In this document: in pieces, positions 1 through 8,753 of the stretch
Layout: every line of letters starts with the position of its first letter
How positions within the stretch are numbered: the first letter of the stretch is position 1
From: Hamadaea flava
GTDB lineage: Bacteria; Actinomycetota; Actinomycetes; Mycobacteriales; Micromonosporaceae
Length of the DNA stretch: 64,000 bases
NCBI RefSeq assembly: GCF_024172085.1
Contig: NZ_JAMZDZ010000001.1
Span: 7,378,001-7,442,000 of the forward strand
Direction of reading: 5' to 3'
Program-made: the position numbers and the translations under genes
Notes under the pieces: generated by a model
What the model was told of the DNA's origin: nothing
The model's input: only the letters and a program-made list of their open reading frames with translations
Database searches by the model: none

Positions 1-3000
1 ACCGAACGCGCGATCACCCGGCGCACCTATACGCGTACGGGCGAGCTGCTCTCGGTGACCGGACCCAACGGGGCGCGCACCGAGGCGACCTACGACGACC
101 TCGACCGCCAGGTCACCTCGACCATCGTGGAGCGATACCCGACCGCCCGGACGCTGACCACCCGGTACGCCTTCGACGACGCAGGCAACGTCACGTCGAT
201 CACCTCGCCCAGCGGCAACGTCACCACCAACGCGTACGACGGGCAGGGTCAGCTGATCCAGGTCACCGACCCCAGCGGGACGAAGATCTCCTACGGGTAC
301 GACAACGACGGGCGGCAGGTGCGGACCAGCGACGGGCTCGGCCGCACCGAACGGGTGGACTACGACCCGCTCGGTCAGGTGACCGCCGAGTCCGACGTCG
401 CCCCGGACGGCACAGTGCTGCGTACCCAGACGTACACCTACGATGCCGTGGGCAACCAGCTCTCCTCCACCAGCCCCGGCGGAGTCACCACGACCTACGC
501 GTACGACGCGCTCGATCGCCTGATCCGCCAGGTCGAGCCGGTCACCGACACGACCTCCATCACCACCGGCTTCGGCTACGACGCGGCCGGCAACCAGACC
601 CGGTACACCGACGGCCGGGGCAATCAGACCCTCATGACCTACAACAGCCTCGGCCTGCTGGAATCGCAGATCGAACCGGCGACCACCGCCCACCCGACCG
701 CCGCCGACCGGACCTGGACGCTGACCTACGACGCGTCCGGGCAGCCCGTGCGGCTCGCCGCACCCGGCGGGATCACCACCAGCCAGACCTACGACGCGGC
801 CGGGCGGGTCATCACCGAGGCCGCCGCCGGGGCCGGCACAGCCCAGCAGTCGTTCGGCTACGACATCGCCGGCCGGATGACTCAGGCCACCTCCGCGGCC
901 GGCACCGACACGTTCACCTACGACGACCGCGGCAACCTGCTCACCTCCGCCGGGCGCGGCGGCTCGGCCAGCTTCGGCTACAACGTCGACGGACAGCTGA
1001 CCAGCCGCACCGACGCGGCCGGGGCCAGCACCTACGCGTACACGAAGGGGCGGTTGTCGTCGACCCGCGACGGGATCACCGGCACCAGCCAGAACTACAC
1101 CTACGACGCGGCGGGATTCCTCAAGAGCATCGACTACGGCTCCAGCCGCGTCCGGTCGGTCACCTACGACAACCTCTCCCGCGTCGCCACCGACACCACC
1201 CGCAACGGCGGCGGCACCGCGGTCGCGTCGATCGCGTACAGCTACGACGTCGACGACCACCTGACCCGCAAGATCACCACCGGCACGGCCGGGGCTGGCG
1301 ACAACACCTACGCGTACGACAAGGCGGGCCGCCTCACCTCGTGGACCGGGCCGCAGGGCACCGTGGCCTACGCGTGGGACGCCTCCGGCAACCGCACCCG
1401 CGCCGGCTCGAAGACCGCCACCTACGACCAGCGCAACCGGCTGCTGTCGGACACCGACTACACCTACACCTACACGGCGCGCGGCACGCTCGCCTCGCGT
1501 ACCAGCTCCGGCCTGACCGAGAGCTACACCTTCGACGCCTTCGACCGGCTCACGACGGCCGGCAGCCAGACCTACACCTACGACGCCCTCGACCGGGTGG
1601 CCACCCGCAACGGCATGACCTTCTTGTACGCGGGCATGGGCGACGACGTCGTGTCCGACGGTTCCGGCCAGTACGCCCGGGGCCCGTCCGGCGAGGTAGT
1701 GGGCATCGCCAAGGGCGGCGAGGAGATGCTGGCGATCCGCGACGGGCACGGCGACGTGGTGGCCGGCATCGACCCGGACGACACCACGATGTCCCGGGTC
1801 GCCGACTCCAAGGCGTACGACCCGTTCGGCCAGGTGACCGCCAAGGAGGGCGACACCGGCGACCTCGGCTTCCAGGGGGACTGGACCGATCCGGCCACCG
1901 GCCAGGTCGACATGGGCGCCCGCTGGTACGAGCCGGGCACCGGGGCGTTCACCTCCCGCGACACCGTCGACTACGACACCGGGGACTCGATCCTGGCCAA
2001 CCGTTACACCTACGGCGCGGGCGACCCGCTGGCGAATGCCGATCCCGACGGGAACTGGCCGTCCTGCGGCTGGTGCCGGTCAGTGGTCAACACGGTGAAG
2101 CGAACCGCCTCCCACGTCTGGTCGGGCGTGAAGCGAGTCGCCTCGTCCGTCTGGTCGGGCGTCCGGCGCGCGGCGAGCTACGTGTGGTCGGGCGTCCGGT
2201 CGGTGGCCAGCTGGGTCGGCTCGGCAGTCAAGCGGGCGGCCAGCGCCGTCTCCTCGGCCGCGAAATGGGTCTATCACAAGGCCAAGAGCGCCGTCCGCTG
2301 GGTCGGCAGCAAGGTCAGCACCGCCTATCACTGGGTGAGCCGCAAGGTCTCCTACGCCTACCACCGGGTGTCCTCGACGGTCCGCAGTGTGGCGTCGTCG
2401 ACGGCGGCCTGGGCCCGGCAGAAGGCCGAGCAGGCCCGCCGGGCGGTGTACGAGGCCAAGAAGCGGATCACCGAGAAGGCCCGCAGCGTCATCGAGTACG
2501 CCGTCAAGCACAACCCGGTCAAGGTCGTCGCGGCCGTGCTCAAACCGGTCGTGAACACCATCAAGAAGGTCGTGTCGGCGGCCGCGCACATACCCGCCGC
2601 CGTGGTCGCCGTCGTACGAGACGTCGTCGTCGACACGGTGAAGGCCGCCAAGGCCGTCTACCAGACGGCGGTGACCGCAGCCGGCGCGGTGGTGCAGACG
2701 GTGTCCCAAGCCGCCGAAGCGGTGGCCGACTTCGCCCAAGCCGCCGCCCCCTACGTGAAGACGGCGTTGAGCGTCGCCGCCGACGCGGTGGGCGTCACCG
2801 ACCTCGTCAACTGCGTGACCAAGGGCGACCTGGAGGCGTGCGCCTGGACGGCGGCCACCATCGCCGGGTACGCCCTCGGCGGCGCGGGCGGTGGCGCAGT
2901 ACGCGCCGCTCGGGCCGCGAGCCTGGTCGTGCGGCACGGCGACGACGTGGTCGACGCGGTCAAGACGGGCTCCAAGGTCTTCGACGAGGTGAAGAAGGTC

Positions 3001-3867
3001 GGCGACGACGTGGCGGACCTGGGTTCCTGCGCCGTCGGCAACAGCTTCGACGGAGCCACCCTGGTGCGGATGGCCGACGGGTCGACCAAGCGGATCGACG
3101 AGGTGGCTGTCGGGGACAAGGTGCTGGCCACCGATCCGACGACCGGGCGTAGCGGGGGCTTCGCCGTCACCCACGTCATCGTCGGCGAGGGCGGCAAGGA
3201 CCTCGTCGAGGTCACCGTCGACACCAGCACCGGCACGGGCGTCGCCAAGTCTGACGCGGCGACCGCCACCGTCACCGCCACCCGGGGACACCCCTTCTGG
3301 GACGGCGAGGCCAAGCGGTGGGTCGAAGCCGGCGACCTGCACCCCGACGAGGCGTTGCAGACCTCCACCGGAGGCGTCGCCACCACCGTCGGCACCCGAG
3401 AGTGGACCGAGCACAAGCGGGTCTACAACCTGACCGTCGACACCCTGCACACCTTCTTCGTGGTGCTCGCCGGCCTGAACCTGCTGGTCCACAACGACGG
3501 AGCCGGGGCGTGCCCAGTCCACCAGGCGGCGTCGCTGCCGGCCGCGCTGAAGGCCAAGAAGCCCGGCGGCAAATGCACCTGTTTCGACGGACCCCCGCAG
3601 GTGCTCAAGCGCCAACCGGTGCAGATGGCGACCAACAGCACCCGCAAGTCCGCTATGGACGCCGCCGAGCACATCGCCGACGAGTTCGCCCAGGACGCCC
3701 ACGAGTACTCCGCGTACGTCCAGCACGGCGGAAACGCGATCGACGACCTCGTCGGCGGCCAAGTCCCGATAGGACACTCCGGCTTCGAGGTCGCACTCGT
3801 CGCCGGCATGGTCGGCGCCCGGGTGGGCATCCGAAAAGTCGGCCGGCTGCTGAGCCGAGCCAGATAG
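1..3867 (+). CDS. RHS/YD-repeat protein with HINT domain (5' end outside window)
   Basis: Large secreted or surface polymorphic-toxin-like protein. The frame is open from base 1, so the start is missing; 1288 residues are visible. Many YD repeats (variants of YDAAGN, YDALDRL) fill about residues 1-640 and in this family build a hollow shell around the C-terminal cargo. The RHS core ends at GARWYEPGTGAF (about 639). A long Ala/Val/Lys-rich helical stretch with repeated VWSGV units follows (about 685-900), then a Gly/Ala-rich pre-toxin segment and a HINT (intein-like) domain (about 1016-1165; ATLVRMADG near its start, RGHPFW in the middle, LLVHND at the end) that would self-cleave. The last ~120 residues are the expected cargo; they hold a KCTCF cysteine cluster and a hydrophobic tail and match no toxin I know. 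No obvious immunity gene follows. Family assignment is firm; the activity of the cargo is unknown. Confidence 0.92.
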   Translation, partial: TERAITRRTYTRTGELLSVTGPNGARTEATYDDLDRQVTSTIVERYPTARTLTTRYAFDDAGNVTSITSPSGNVTTNAYDGQGQLIQVTDPSGTKISYGYDNDGRQVRTSDGLGRTERVDYDPLGQVTAESDVAPDGTVLRTQTYTYDAVGNQLSSTSPGGVTTTYAYDALDRLIRQVEPVTDTTSITTGFGYDAAGNQTRYTDGRGNQTLMTYNSLGLLESQIEPATTAHPTAADRTWTLTYDASGQPVRLAAPGGITTSQTYDAAGRVITEAAAGAGTAQQSFGYDIAGRMTQATSAAGTDTFTYDDRGNLLTSAGRGGSASFGYNVDGQLTSRTDAAGASTYAYTKGRLSSTRDGITGTSQNYTYDAAGFLKSIDYGSSRVRSVTYDNLSRVATDTTRNGGGTAVASIAYSYDVDDHLTRKITTGTAGAGDNTYAYDKAGRLTSWTGPQGTVAYAWDASGNRTRAGSKTATYDQRNRLLSDTDYTYTYTARGTLASRTSSGLTESYTFDAFDRLTTAGSQTYTYDALDRVATRNGMTFLYAGMGDDVVSDGSGQYARGPSGEVVGIAKGGEEMLAIRDGHGDVVAGIDPDDTTMSRVADSKAYDPFGQVTAKEGDTGDLGFQGDWTDPATGQVDMGARWYEPGTGAFTSRDTVDYDTGDSILANRYTYGAGDPLANADPDGNWPSCGWCRSVVNTVKRTASHVWSGVKRVASSVWSGVRRAASYVWSGVRSVASWVGSAVKRAASAVSSAAKWVYHKAKSAVRWVGSKVSTAYHWVSRKVSYAYHRVSSTVRSVASSTAAWARQKAEQARRAVYEAKKRITEKARSVIEYAVKHNPVKVVAAVLKPVVNTIKKVVSAAAHIPAAVVAVVRDVVVDTVKAAKAVYQTAVTAAGAVVQTVSQAAEAVADFAQAAAPYVKTALSVAADAVGVTDLVNCVTKGDLEACAWTAATIAGYALGGAGGGAVRAARAASLVVRHGDDVVDAVKTGSKVFDEVKKVGDDVADLGSCAVGNSFDGATLVRMADGSTKRIDEVAVGDKVLATDPTTGRSGGFAVTHVIVGEGGKDLVEVTVDTSTGTGVAKSDAATATVTATRGHPFWDGEAKRWVEAGDLHPDEALQTSTGGVATTVGTREWTEHKRVYNLTVDTLHTFFVVLAGLNLLVHNDGAGACPVHQAASLPAALKAKKPGGKCTCFDGPPQVLKRQPVQMATNSTRKSAMDAAEHIADEFAQDAHEYSAYVQHGGNAIDDLVGGQVPIGHSGFEVALVAGMVGARVGIRKVGRLLSRAR

Positions 3868-3915
3868 CGACGAACCATCAGGCGTGATGACCGAAGCGAG
3901 CCCTGGAGAGAAGAC

Positions 3916-6246
3916 GTGACAACCGACGGACGAAGACGAGAAGTCCGCCTTCCGCGGCTGCTGGCGGTGCTGGCACTGCTGCTGACCACGGCGGTGGCGG
4001 TACGACCTGGTGCGGCGGCCGCCGACGCGGCCGGCCTCGGCGGCGACTACGTGGCACTACCCAAAGGCGCCGAGTTGCTCGACACTCGCGACGGGACCGG
4101 CGGGCGTACCGGCGTGGTCGGCGCGGCCGGGGTGGTGAGCTTCCCGGTGCTCGGCGTAGGCGGCATCCCCGCCTCGGGAGTCAGCGCCGTGCTGGTCCGG
4201 CTGGTCACCACGAGCGGCACCGGTTCCAGCTGGCTTCGGGTCTATCCGGACGGCACCACGCCCAACGGTGTGTCGCACTTGAACATCAGCGGCACCGAGC
4301 AGGTCTCGAACACCGCGGTCGTGCGTCCCGGCGCCAACGGCCGGATCGCCGTCCGCAACAATTCCGGCAGCGTGCACATCGTCGTCACCGCGCAGGCGTA
4401 CTTCCTGTCCACACCTGGCGGCGGGGGCGGGTTCGTCCCCGTGTCGCAGAACAAGATCGTCGACACCCGGGACGGCCTCGGCACCACCAAGGCCAAGATC
4501 GCAGCGAAGGCCACCCGCACGATCACGCTCACCGGTGGGGTGATCCCCACCGGCGCGAAGGCCGTGCTGGCCGATGTCATCGCGGTCAACGTGACCGCCG
4601 CCGGATGGCTCGGCGCGGTACCGGCCGGCGCGGCCGGACCGACGCAGTCGGCGCTCAACTTCGTCCCGACAGGGCATCACTCGCATGCCTTGTCCCTGCC
4701 GCTGTCCGCTTCCGGCCAGGTGACCTTCCTCAACCAAAGCTCGGGCGCGATCGACCTGGTCATCGCGCCGTACGGCTACATCACCGCCAGCACCAGTGAG
4801 GGCGCCGGCTACCGCTATGTCCCGACCACCCGGCTGTATGACAGCGGCAGCGCCCTGGCCGCCGGCGCGACGGTGGACGTGCAGGTGGTCGGCAAGCTGG
4901 GCATGCCGACTCGGGGGGTGGCCGCGGCGATCGTCAACGTCACCGTCGCGAGCCCCAGCGCCGCCGGCAGTGTCAAGGTATGGCCCACCGGCACCACGGA
5001 ACCCAACATCAGCCAGGTGCACAACCGAGCCGACAAGACGGTGGCCTCCCTCGCGATCGTCAAGCCGGGTGCCAACGGCACGATCCGGATCAAGAACAAC
5101 GCCGGCACGGCCCGGATCGTCGTCGACATCCAGGGGTACTTCGGTGACCCGGTTCCGCCGGCTCCGACCGAGTCGTACGCCGCGACCGTCGGCCTGCAAA
5201 CAGGTCCGGTGGCGGGCGCCGCGCTCGGCATGGTGGAGTACGCCTACACCGACAACATCGGCCGGGTCCTGATCGGTCACCAGACCGATGTGGACAATTT
5301 CGGCTCCGTGCAGTGGACTGTCGTGTCGGGCAGCGAGGCGTTCTCCGGCCAGCCCTCCCTGGCACTGCTCTCCGACGGCAAAGCTCAAGTCGCCGTCCGC
5401 TATTCCGACTCCGACGTGTGGTCGCGTACGCAGTCGGCGTTGGGCTCGGCGACCTGGAACGCGTGGGCGGACTTCGGCGGCTCCATGGCTGCCGCGCCCG
5501 CGCTGACCCGGCTGCCGAACAACGTCATGGCGGTGTTCGCGGTGGACACCGACGGAGCGTTGTGGGTATACCAGCAGGCCGGCACCATCCCCGCTTGGAA
5601 GTCCCTGGCGAAGCAGAGTCTGGTCGGTACGCCGACGGTCGTGGCCACCCGAACCGGGGTCCGGCTGTTCATCCGGACCGTCACCGGCACGGTGAAGACC
5701 GCCGAGTACTCCGGCGACGTCCTGTCGGCGTGGGTGGACCTCGGCGGGACCGGTGCGACCAAACCTGCGGCGGTCGTCTACCCCGGTTACCGGATCCGGC
5801 TGTTCGCGCAGCAGGCCGACGGCACGATCGCGACCAAGTATCAGGACGCCGACGGCGTGTTCCCCGAGGCGTGGACGTCATTGGGCGGCTCCCCGGCAGC
5901 CGGTGCGCCGTCCGCCGTCCTCGACCCGGTTCTCGGTCGCACTGCCGTGGTCGCTCGGGACTCCGCCGGGAACGTGCTGGTGTCGTGGGAGACGCTCCAG
6001 GGCTCGGGCGAGTTCGCCGTTTGGTCGCCGGCGATCCCGGACCTGTTCGAGCAGGCCGCGACGGATCCGACGATCGTGCCGCTGACCAATACCACCGGAC
6101 AGACCTGGGCGATCCTGTTCCGCACCGTCAACAACGCCACCCGCGTCTATCAGCGGGCGAGCGCCTCCGGTCTGTCGTCGCCGGCCGCCCGTTCGGCGGG
6201 CAGCGGGGGATTCACCGCCCACACCCTTCCCGCACCGCCGGTTTAG
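3916..6246 (+). CDS. secreted protein, three DTR-type repeats plus C-terminal propeller-like domain
   Basis: Predicted secreted protein of 776 residues. GTG start chosen because GGAGAG lies 6 bases upstream. A short basic N terminus and a hydrophobic stretch ending in GAAAADA form a signal peptide. Three repeats of about 125 residues follow (about 40-165, 170-295, 300-410); each opens with a DTRDGTG-like motif (degenerate LYDSG in the third) and closes with a QAYF/YGYI/QGYF-type strand. Such repeats are common in actinobacterial exported proteins and look like small all-beta carbohydrate- or wall-binding modules. The remaining ~360 residues start at YTDNIGRVLIGHQTD and contain repeated W-x-S/D-LGG strands, as in sialidase-like or lectin-like propellers. 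This C-terminal part is shared with the two following secreted genes. No catalytic residues recognised; the function is unknown, surface binding is inferred. Confidence 0.85.
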   Translation: MTTDGRRREVRLPRLLAVLALLLTTAVAVRPGAAAADAAGLGGDYVALPKGAELLDTRDGTGGRTGVVGAAGVVSFPVLGVGGIPASGVSAVLVRLVTTSGTGSSWLRVYPDGTTPNGVSHLNISGTEQVSNTAVVRPGANGRIAVRNNSGSVHIVVTAQAYFLSTPGGGGGFVPVSQNKIVDTRDGLGTTKAKIAAKATRTITLTGGVIPTGAKAVLADVIAVNVTAAGWLGAVPAGAAGPTQSALNFVPTGHHSHALSLPLSASGQVTFLNQSSGAIDLVIAPYGYITASTSEGAGYRYVPTTRLYDSGSALAAGATVDVQVVGKLGMPTRGVAAAIVNVTVASPSAAGSVKVWPTGTTEPNISQVHNRADKTVASLAIVKPGANGTIRIKNNAGTARIVVDIQGYFGDPVPPAPTESYAATVGLQTGPVAGAALGMVEYAYTDNIGRVLIGHQTDVDNFGSVQWTVVSGSEAFSGQPSLALLSDGKAQVAVRYSDSDVWSRTQSALGSATWNAWADFGGSMAAAPALTRLPNNVMAVFAVDTDGALWVYQQAGTIPAWKSLAKQSLVGTPTVVATRTGVRLFIRTVTGTVKTAEYSGDVLSAWVDLGGTGATKPAAVVYPGYRIRLFAQQADGTIATKYQDADGVFPEAWTSLGGSPAAGAPSAVLDPVLGRTAVVARDSAGNVLVSWETLQGSGEFAVWSPAIPDLFEQAATDPTIVPLTNTTGQTWAILFRTVNNATRVYQRASASGLSSPAARSAGSGGFTAHTLPAPPV

Positions 6247-6261
6247 CCGGAGATCACCCCT

Positions 6262-6294
6262 GAGCGCCCCGCCGTGCCCCACGGCGGGGCGCTC
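6262..6294 (+). terminator. strong hairpin between the two paralogous secreted-protein genes
   Basis: Perfect 14-bp inverted repeat (arms 6262-6275 and 6281-6294) with a 5-base loop, beginning 15 bases after the stop of the upstream gene. There is no T-run, which is usual for terminators in high-GC actinomycetes. It probably isolates the upstream gene from its paralogue, which has its own ribosome-binding site just after the hairpin. Confidence 0.7.
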
Positions 6295-6313
6295 CCATAC
6301 GCAAGGAGAGACA

Positions 6314-8635
6314 GTGAAGTTACGCAATATGTTGGCCGCCCTGGGGCTGGTCCTGGCACTGGGCGCGGTCGACCTCGCCCAGTCCACGCCGGCCGGGGCC
6401 GACGCCGCCGGCCTGGGCGGCGACTTCGTCCCGTTCAGCGCCCCGATCGTCGTCATGGACACCCGCGACGGCACCGGTGGCTTCACCGGCAAGGTCGGCG
6501 CGGACGTCACCAAGGCGTTCCCGGTGCTCGGCGTCGGCTCGATCCCGGCCACCGGCGTGAGCGCGGTATTGCTGAAGGTCGCCACGGTCGACCCGACCGC
6601 CGGCACATACCTGCGGCTGTGGCCCGACGGCCAGAGCGACCCCGGCATCACCATGCTGACCGTGGCCGCTGGGCAGGACATGTCCAACGCTCTCACCGTG
6701 GCGCCCGGACCCTCCGGCAAGGTCGTCGTCAGCAACGCCAACGGCAGCACGCACGTGGTCATCGTCGCGCAGGGCTACTTCCGCACGACGGTCGCCAGCA
6801 CCGGCGGCGGATTCGTCCCGGTCACCCAGACCAAGGTCGTCGACACGCGTACCGGGGTCGGCACGACCGAAGCCAAGATCGCCGCCGGGGCGACCCGGAC
6901 GATCTCCCTCACCGGCAGCCTGGTCCCGGCCGGCGCCGCCGCGGTCGCCATCGGCATCTGCGTCCCCAGTGCCACTGACGCCGGTTACCTGACGGTGCTC
7001 CCCGCCGGAACGTCATCCAGCCGGTCCACCTTCAACTTCGAGACCGGCACGTCATCGTCGTTCGCCGCGGTGAAGCTCTCCTCGGCCGGTCAGATCACCG
7101 TGACCAACCGCAGCAGCGCCGCCGTCGACCTGGTGATCGTGATGGAGGGTTACTTCACCGCCTCGCCGACGACCGGCGCCGGATTCCGCCTGGCCACCGG
7201 GCGCATCCTCGACACCCGGCAGACCACGGCGATCCCCGCCAACGGCACCATCGACTTCCAGCTGACCGGACGGCTGGGCATGCCGACCCGGGGCGTGGCG
7301 GCGGTGGTGGTCAACCTGTCCGCGGTCGGGCCGACCGGCACCGGCTGGCTACGGATGTGGCCGGTGGGCAGCTCCGAAGCCCCGGCGGCGGGCCAGGCGC
7401 ACTTCAACGCCGACAGCACCAGCGGCAGCCTGGTGATCGTCAAACCCGGCACCGACGGCAAGGTACGCCTGCGCAACGGTGGAAGCACTGCCATCGACGT
7501 GGTCGCTGACGTGCAGGGCTACTTCGCCGACCCGATCCCGGTCGCGCCGGTGGAGGCGTACGCGCCGACGGTCGGCGTCCAGGCCGCCCCGGTTGCGGGA
7601 GCCTCGCTCGGAACGGTGGACTACGCCTTCACCGACAACATCGGTCGGGTCCTGATCGGACATCAGACCGACGTCGACAACTTCGGCTCCGTCCAGTGGA
7701 CCGTCATGTCCGGCAACGAGGCGTTCACCGGACGGCCGGCACTGACGAAGGCCGCCAGCGGCAAGCTCGAATTGGCCGTGCGCTACTCCGACTCCGACAT
7801 CTGGTCGCGGGGCCAGACCGCGGTGGGCGCGGCGACCTGGACCGCCTGGTCCGACCTCGGCGGCTCGATGGCGGGCTCGCCGACGCTGGCCGTCACCGAC
7901 GGACTGACCTCGGCGCTGGCCGTCGACGCCGACGGCAAACTGTGGATGCGTACGCCGTCGGGCCTGGCGCCCGCCTGGCGCAACCTCGGCGACAAGAACC
8001 TGACCGGTACGCCGGTCACGGCGGCCACCCGCGACGGCATCCGCGTCTTCGCCGTCGACACCGACGGAGCGGTGCAGACCGCGACCTACACCGGCGGAAT
8101 CCTGTCGGCGTGGACCAGCCTCGGCGACGTCGACGCCACCGGGACGCCAGCCGTCGTGGTGTCTCCGGGTTACCGGATGCGGGTCTTCGTGCGTACCGCC
8201 ACCGGGGTCGTCCTCACCAAGCAGCAGGACACCACCGGCGTCTTCCCGGCCGAGTGGACCACCTTGGGCGCGTACCAGTCGGCGGGCTCGCCGTCGGCGG
8301 TGCTGGACCCGGTCCTGGGCCGCACCGCGGTCGTCACCCGCAGCCCGGACGGCCAGATCATGCTGGCTTGGGAGACCGCACAGGGCTCGGGAGTCTTCGG
8401 CGACTGGTCGCCGGCGATTCCCGACCTGTTCGAGACCGCCGCGGCCGATCCCACCCTGGTGCCCATCACCAACACCACCGGGCAGACCTGGCTGATCCTG
8501 TTCCGCAACACCAACAACGCCAACCGGATCTACGAACGCCAGCCGGTCAGCGGGCTGGCCGGGTTGACCAGCCGGACCGCGGGCGGCGGCGGGTTCACCG
8601 CGCACACGCTGCCCACGCCGCCGGTACGGGACTAG
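6314..8635 (+). CDS. secreted protein, paralogue of the preceding gene
   Basis: 773 residues; GTG start with AAGGAGAG seven bases upstream. The N terminus (KLRNMLAALGLVLALG, then a cut near AGADA) is a signal peptide. The architecture copies the upstream gene: three DTR-type repeats (MDTRDGTGG at about 50, VDTRTGVG at about 178, LDTRQTTA at about 300) followed by a C-terminal propeller-like domain from YAFTDNIGRVLIGHQTD. The C-terminal halves are much more alike than the N-terminal repeats, which points to an old tandem duplication with stronger constraint on the propeller part. Likely exported and wall- or glycan-associated; no enzyme motif seen. Exact role unknown. Confidence 0.85.
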   Translation: MKLRNMLAALGLVLALGAVDLAQSTPAGADAAGLGGDFVPFSAPIVVMDTRDGTGGFTGKVGADVTKAFPVLGVGSIPATGVSAVLLKVATVDPTAGTYLRLWPDGQSDPGITMLTVAAGQDMSNALTVAPGPSGKVVVSNANGSTHVVIVAQGYFRTTVASTGGGFVPVTQTKVVDTRTGVGTTEAKIAAGATRTISLTGSLVPAGAAAVAIGICVPSATDAGYLTVLPAGTSSSRSTFNFETGTSSSFAAVKLSSAGQITVTNRSSAAVDLVIVMEGYFTASPTTGAGFRLATGRILDTRQTTAIPANGTIDFQLTGRLGMPTRGVAAVVVNLSAVGPTGTGWLRMWPVGSSEAPAAGQAHFNADSTSGSLVIVKPGTDGKVRLRNGGSTAIDVVADVQGYFADPIPVAPVEAYAPTVGVQAAPVAGASLGTVDYAFTDNIGRVLIGHQTDVDNFGSVQWTVMSGNEAFTGRPALTKAASGKLELAVRYSDSDIWSRGQTAVGAATWTAWSDLGGSMAGSPTLAVTDGLTSALAVDADGKLWMRTPSGLAPAWRNLGDKNLTGTPVTAATRDGIRVFAVDTDGAVQTATYTGGILSAWTSLGDVDATGTPAVVVSPGYRMRVFVRTATGVVLTKQQDTTGVFPAEWTTLGAYQSAGSPSAVLDPVLGRTAVVTRSPDGQIMLAWETAQGSGVFGDWSPAIPDLFETAAADPTLVPITNTTGQTWLILFRNTNNANRIYERQPVSGLAGLTSRTAGGGGFTAHTLPTPPVRD

Positions 8636-8677
8636 GTACGGGAAGCGCGATGAAGGTCGCGTTCCACCACCGGTCGC

Positions 8678-8683
8678 TAGCGT
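8678..8683 (+). promoter_or_regulatory. -10 box TAGCGT, leaderless spacing
   Basis: TAGCGT followed by 7 bases and then the ATG of a 20-codon reading frame. The TANNNT-N6-8-RTG layout recurs at several genes in this window and marks transcripts that begin on the start codon. No convincing -35 box seen. Confidence 0.45.
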
Positions 8684-8690
8684 GCCCGCC

Positions 8691-8753
8691 ATGGGCTACG
8701 CAATCGGCAAGTGGGACCTCTTGGCTTCGATGATTGTGAATCCAGAGGGATGA
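8691..8753 (+). CDS. 20-residue leaderless upstream ORF coupled to the next gene
   Basis: Reads MGYAIGKWDLLASMIVNPEG and stops. Its TGA overlaps the ATG of the following secreted-protein gene by the ATGA arrangement, so ribosomes finishing this peptide could reinitiate on the main gene. The -10 box TAGCGT sits 7 bases before its ATG, so it should be the first thing translated on a leaderless mRNA. The main gene has its purine-rich AGAGGG only one base from its ATG, too close to act as a normal ribosome-binding site, which supports coupling. Whether the peptide itself has a role is unknown. Confidence 0.45.
   Translation: MGYAIGKWDLLASMIVNPEG

Noticed and set aside
2080-3777. Minus-strand frames inside the RHS gene as an immunity protein
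   Set aside because: Low-complexity Gly/Arg/His composition expected from the antisense of a high-GC gene, and no immunity-family motif.
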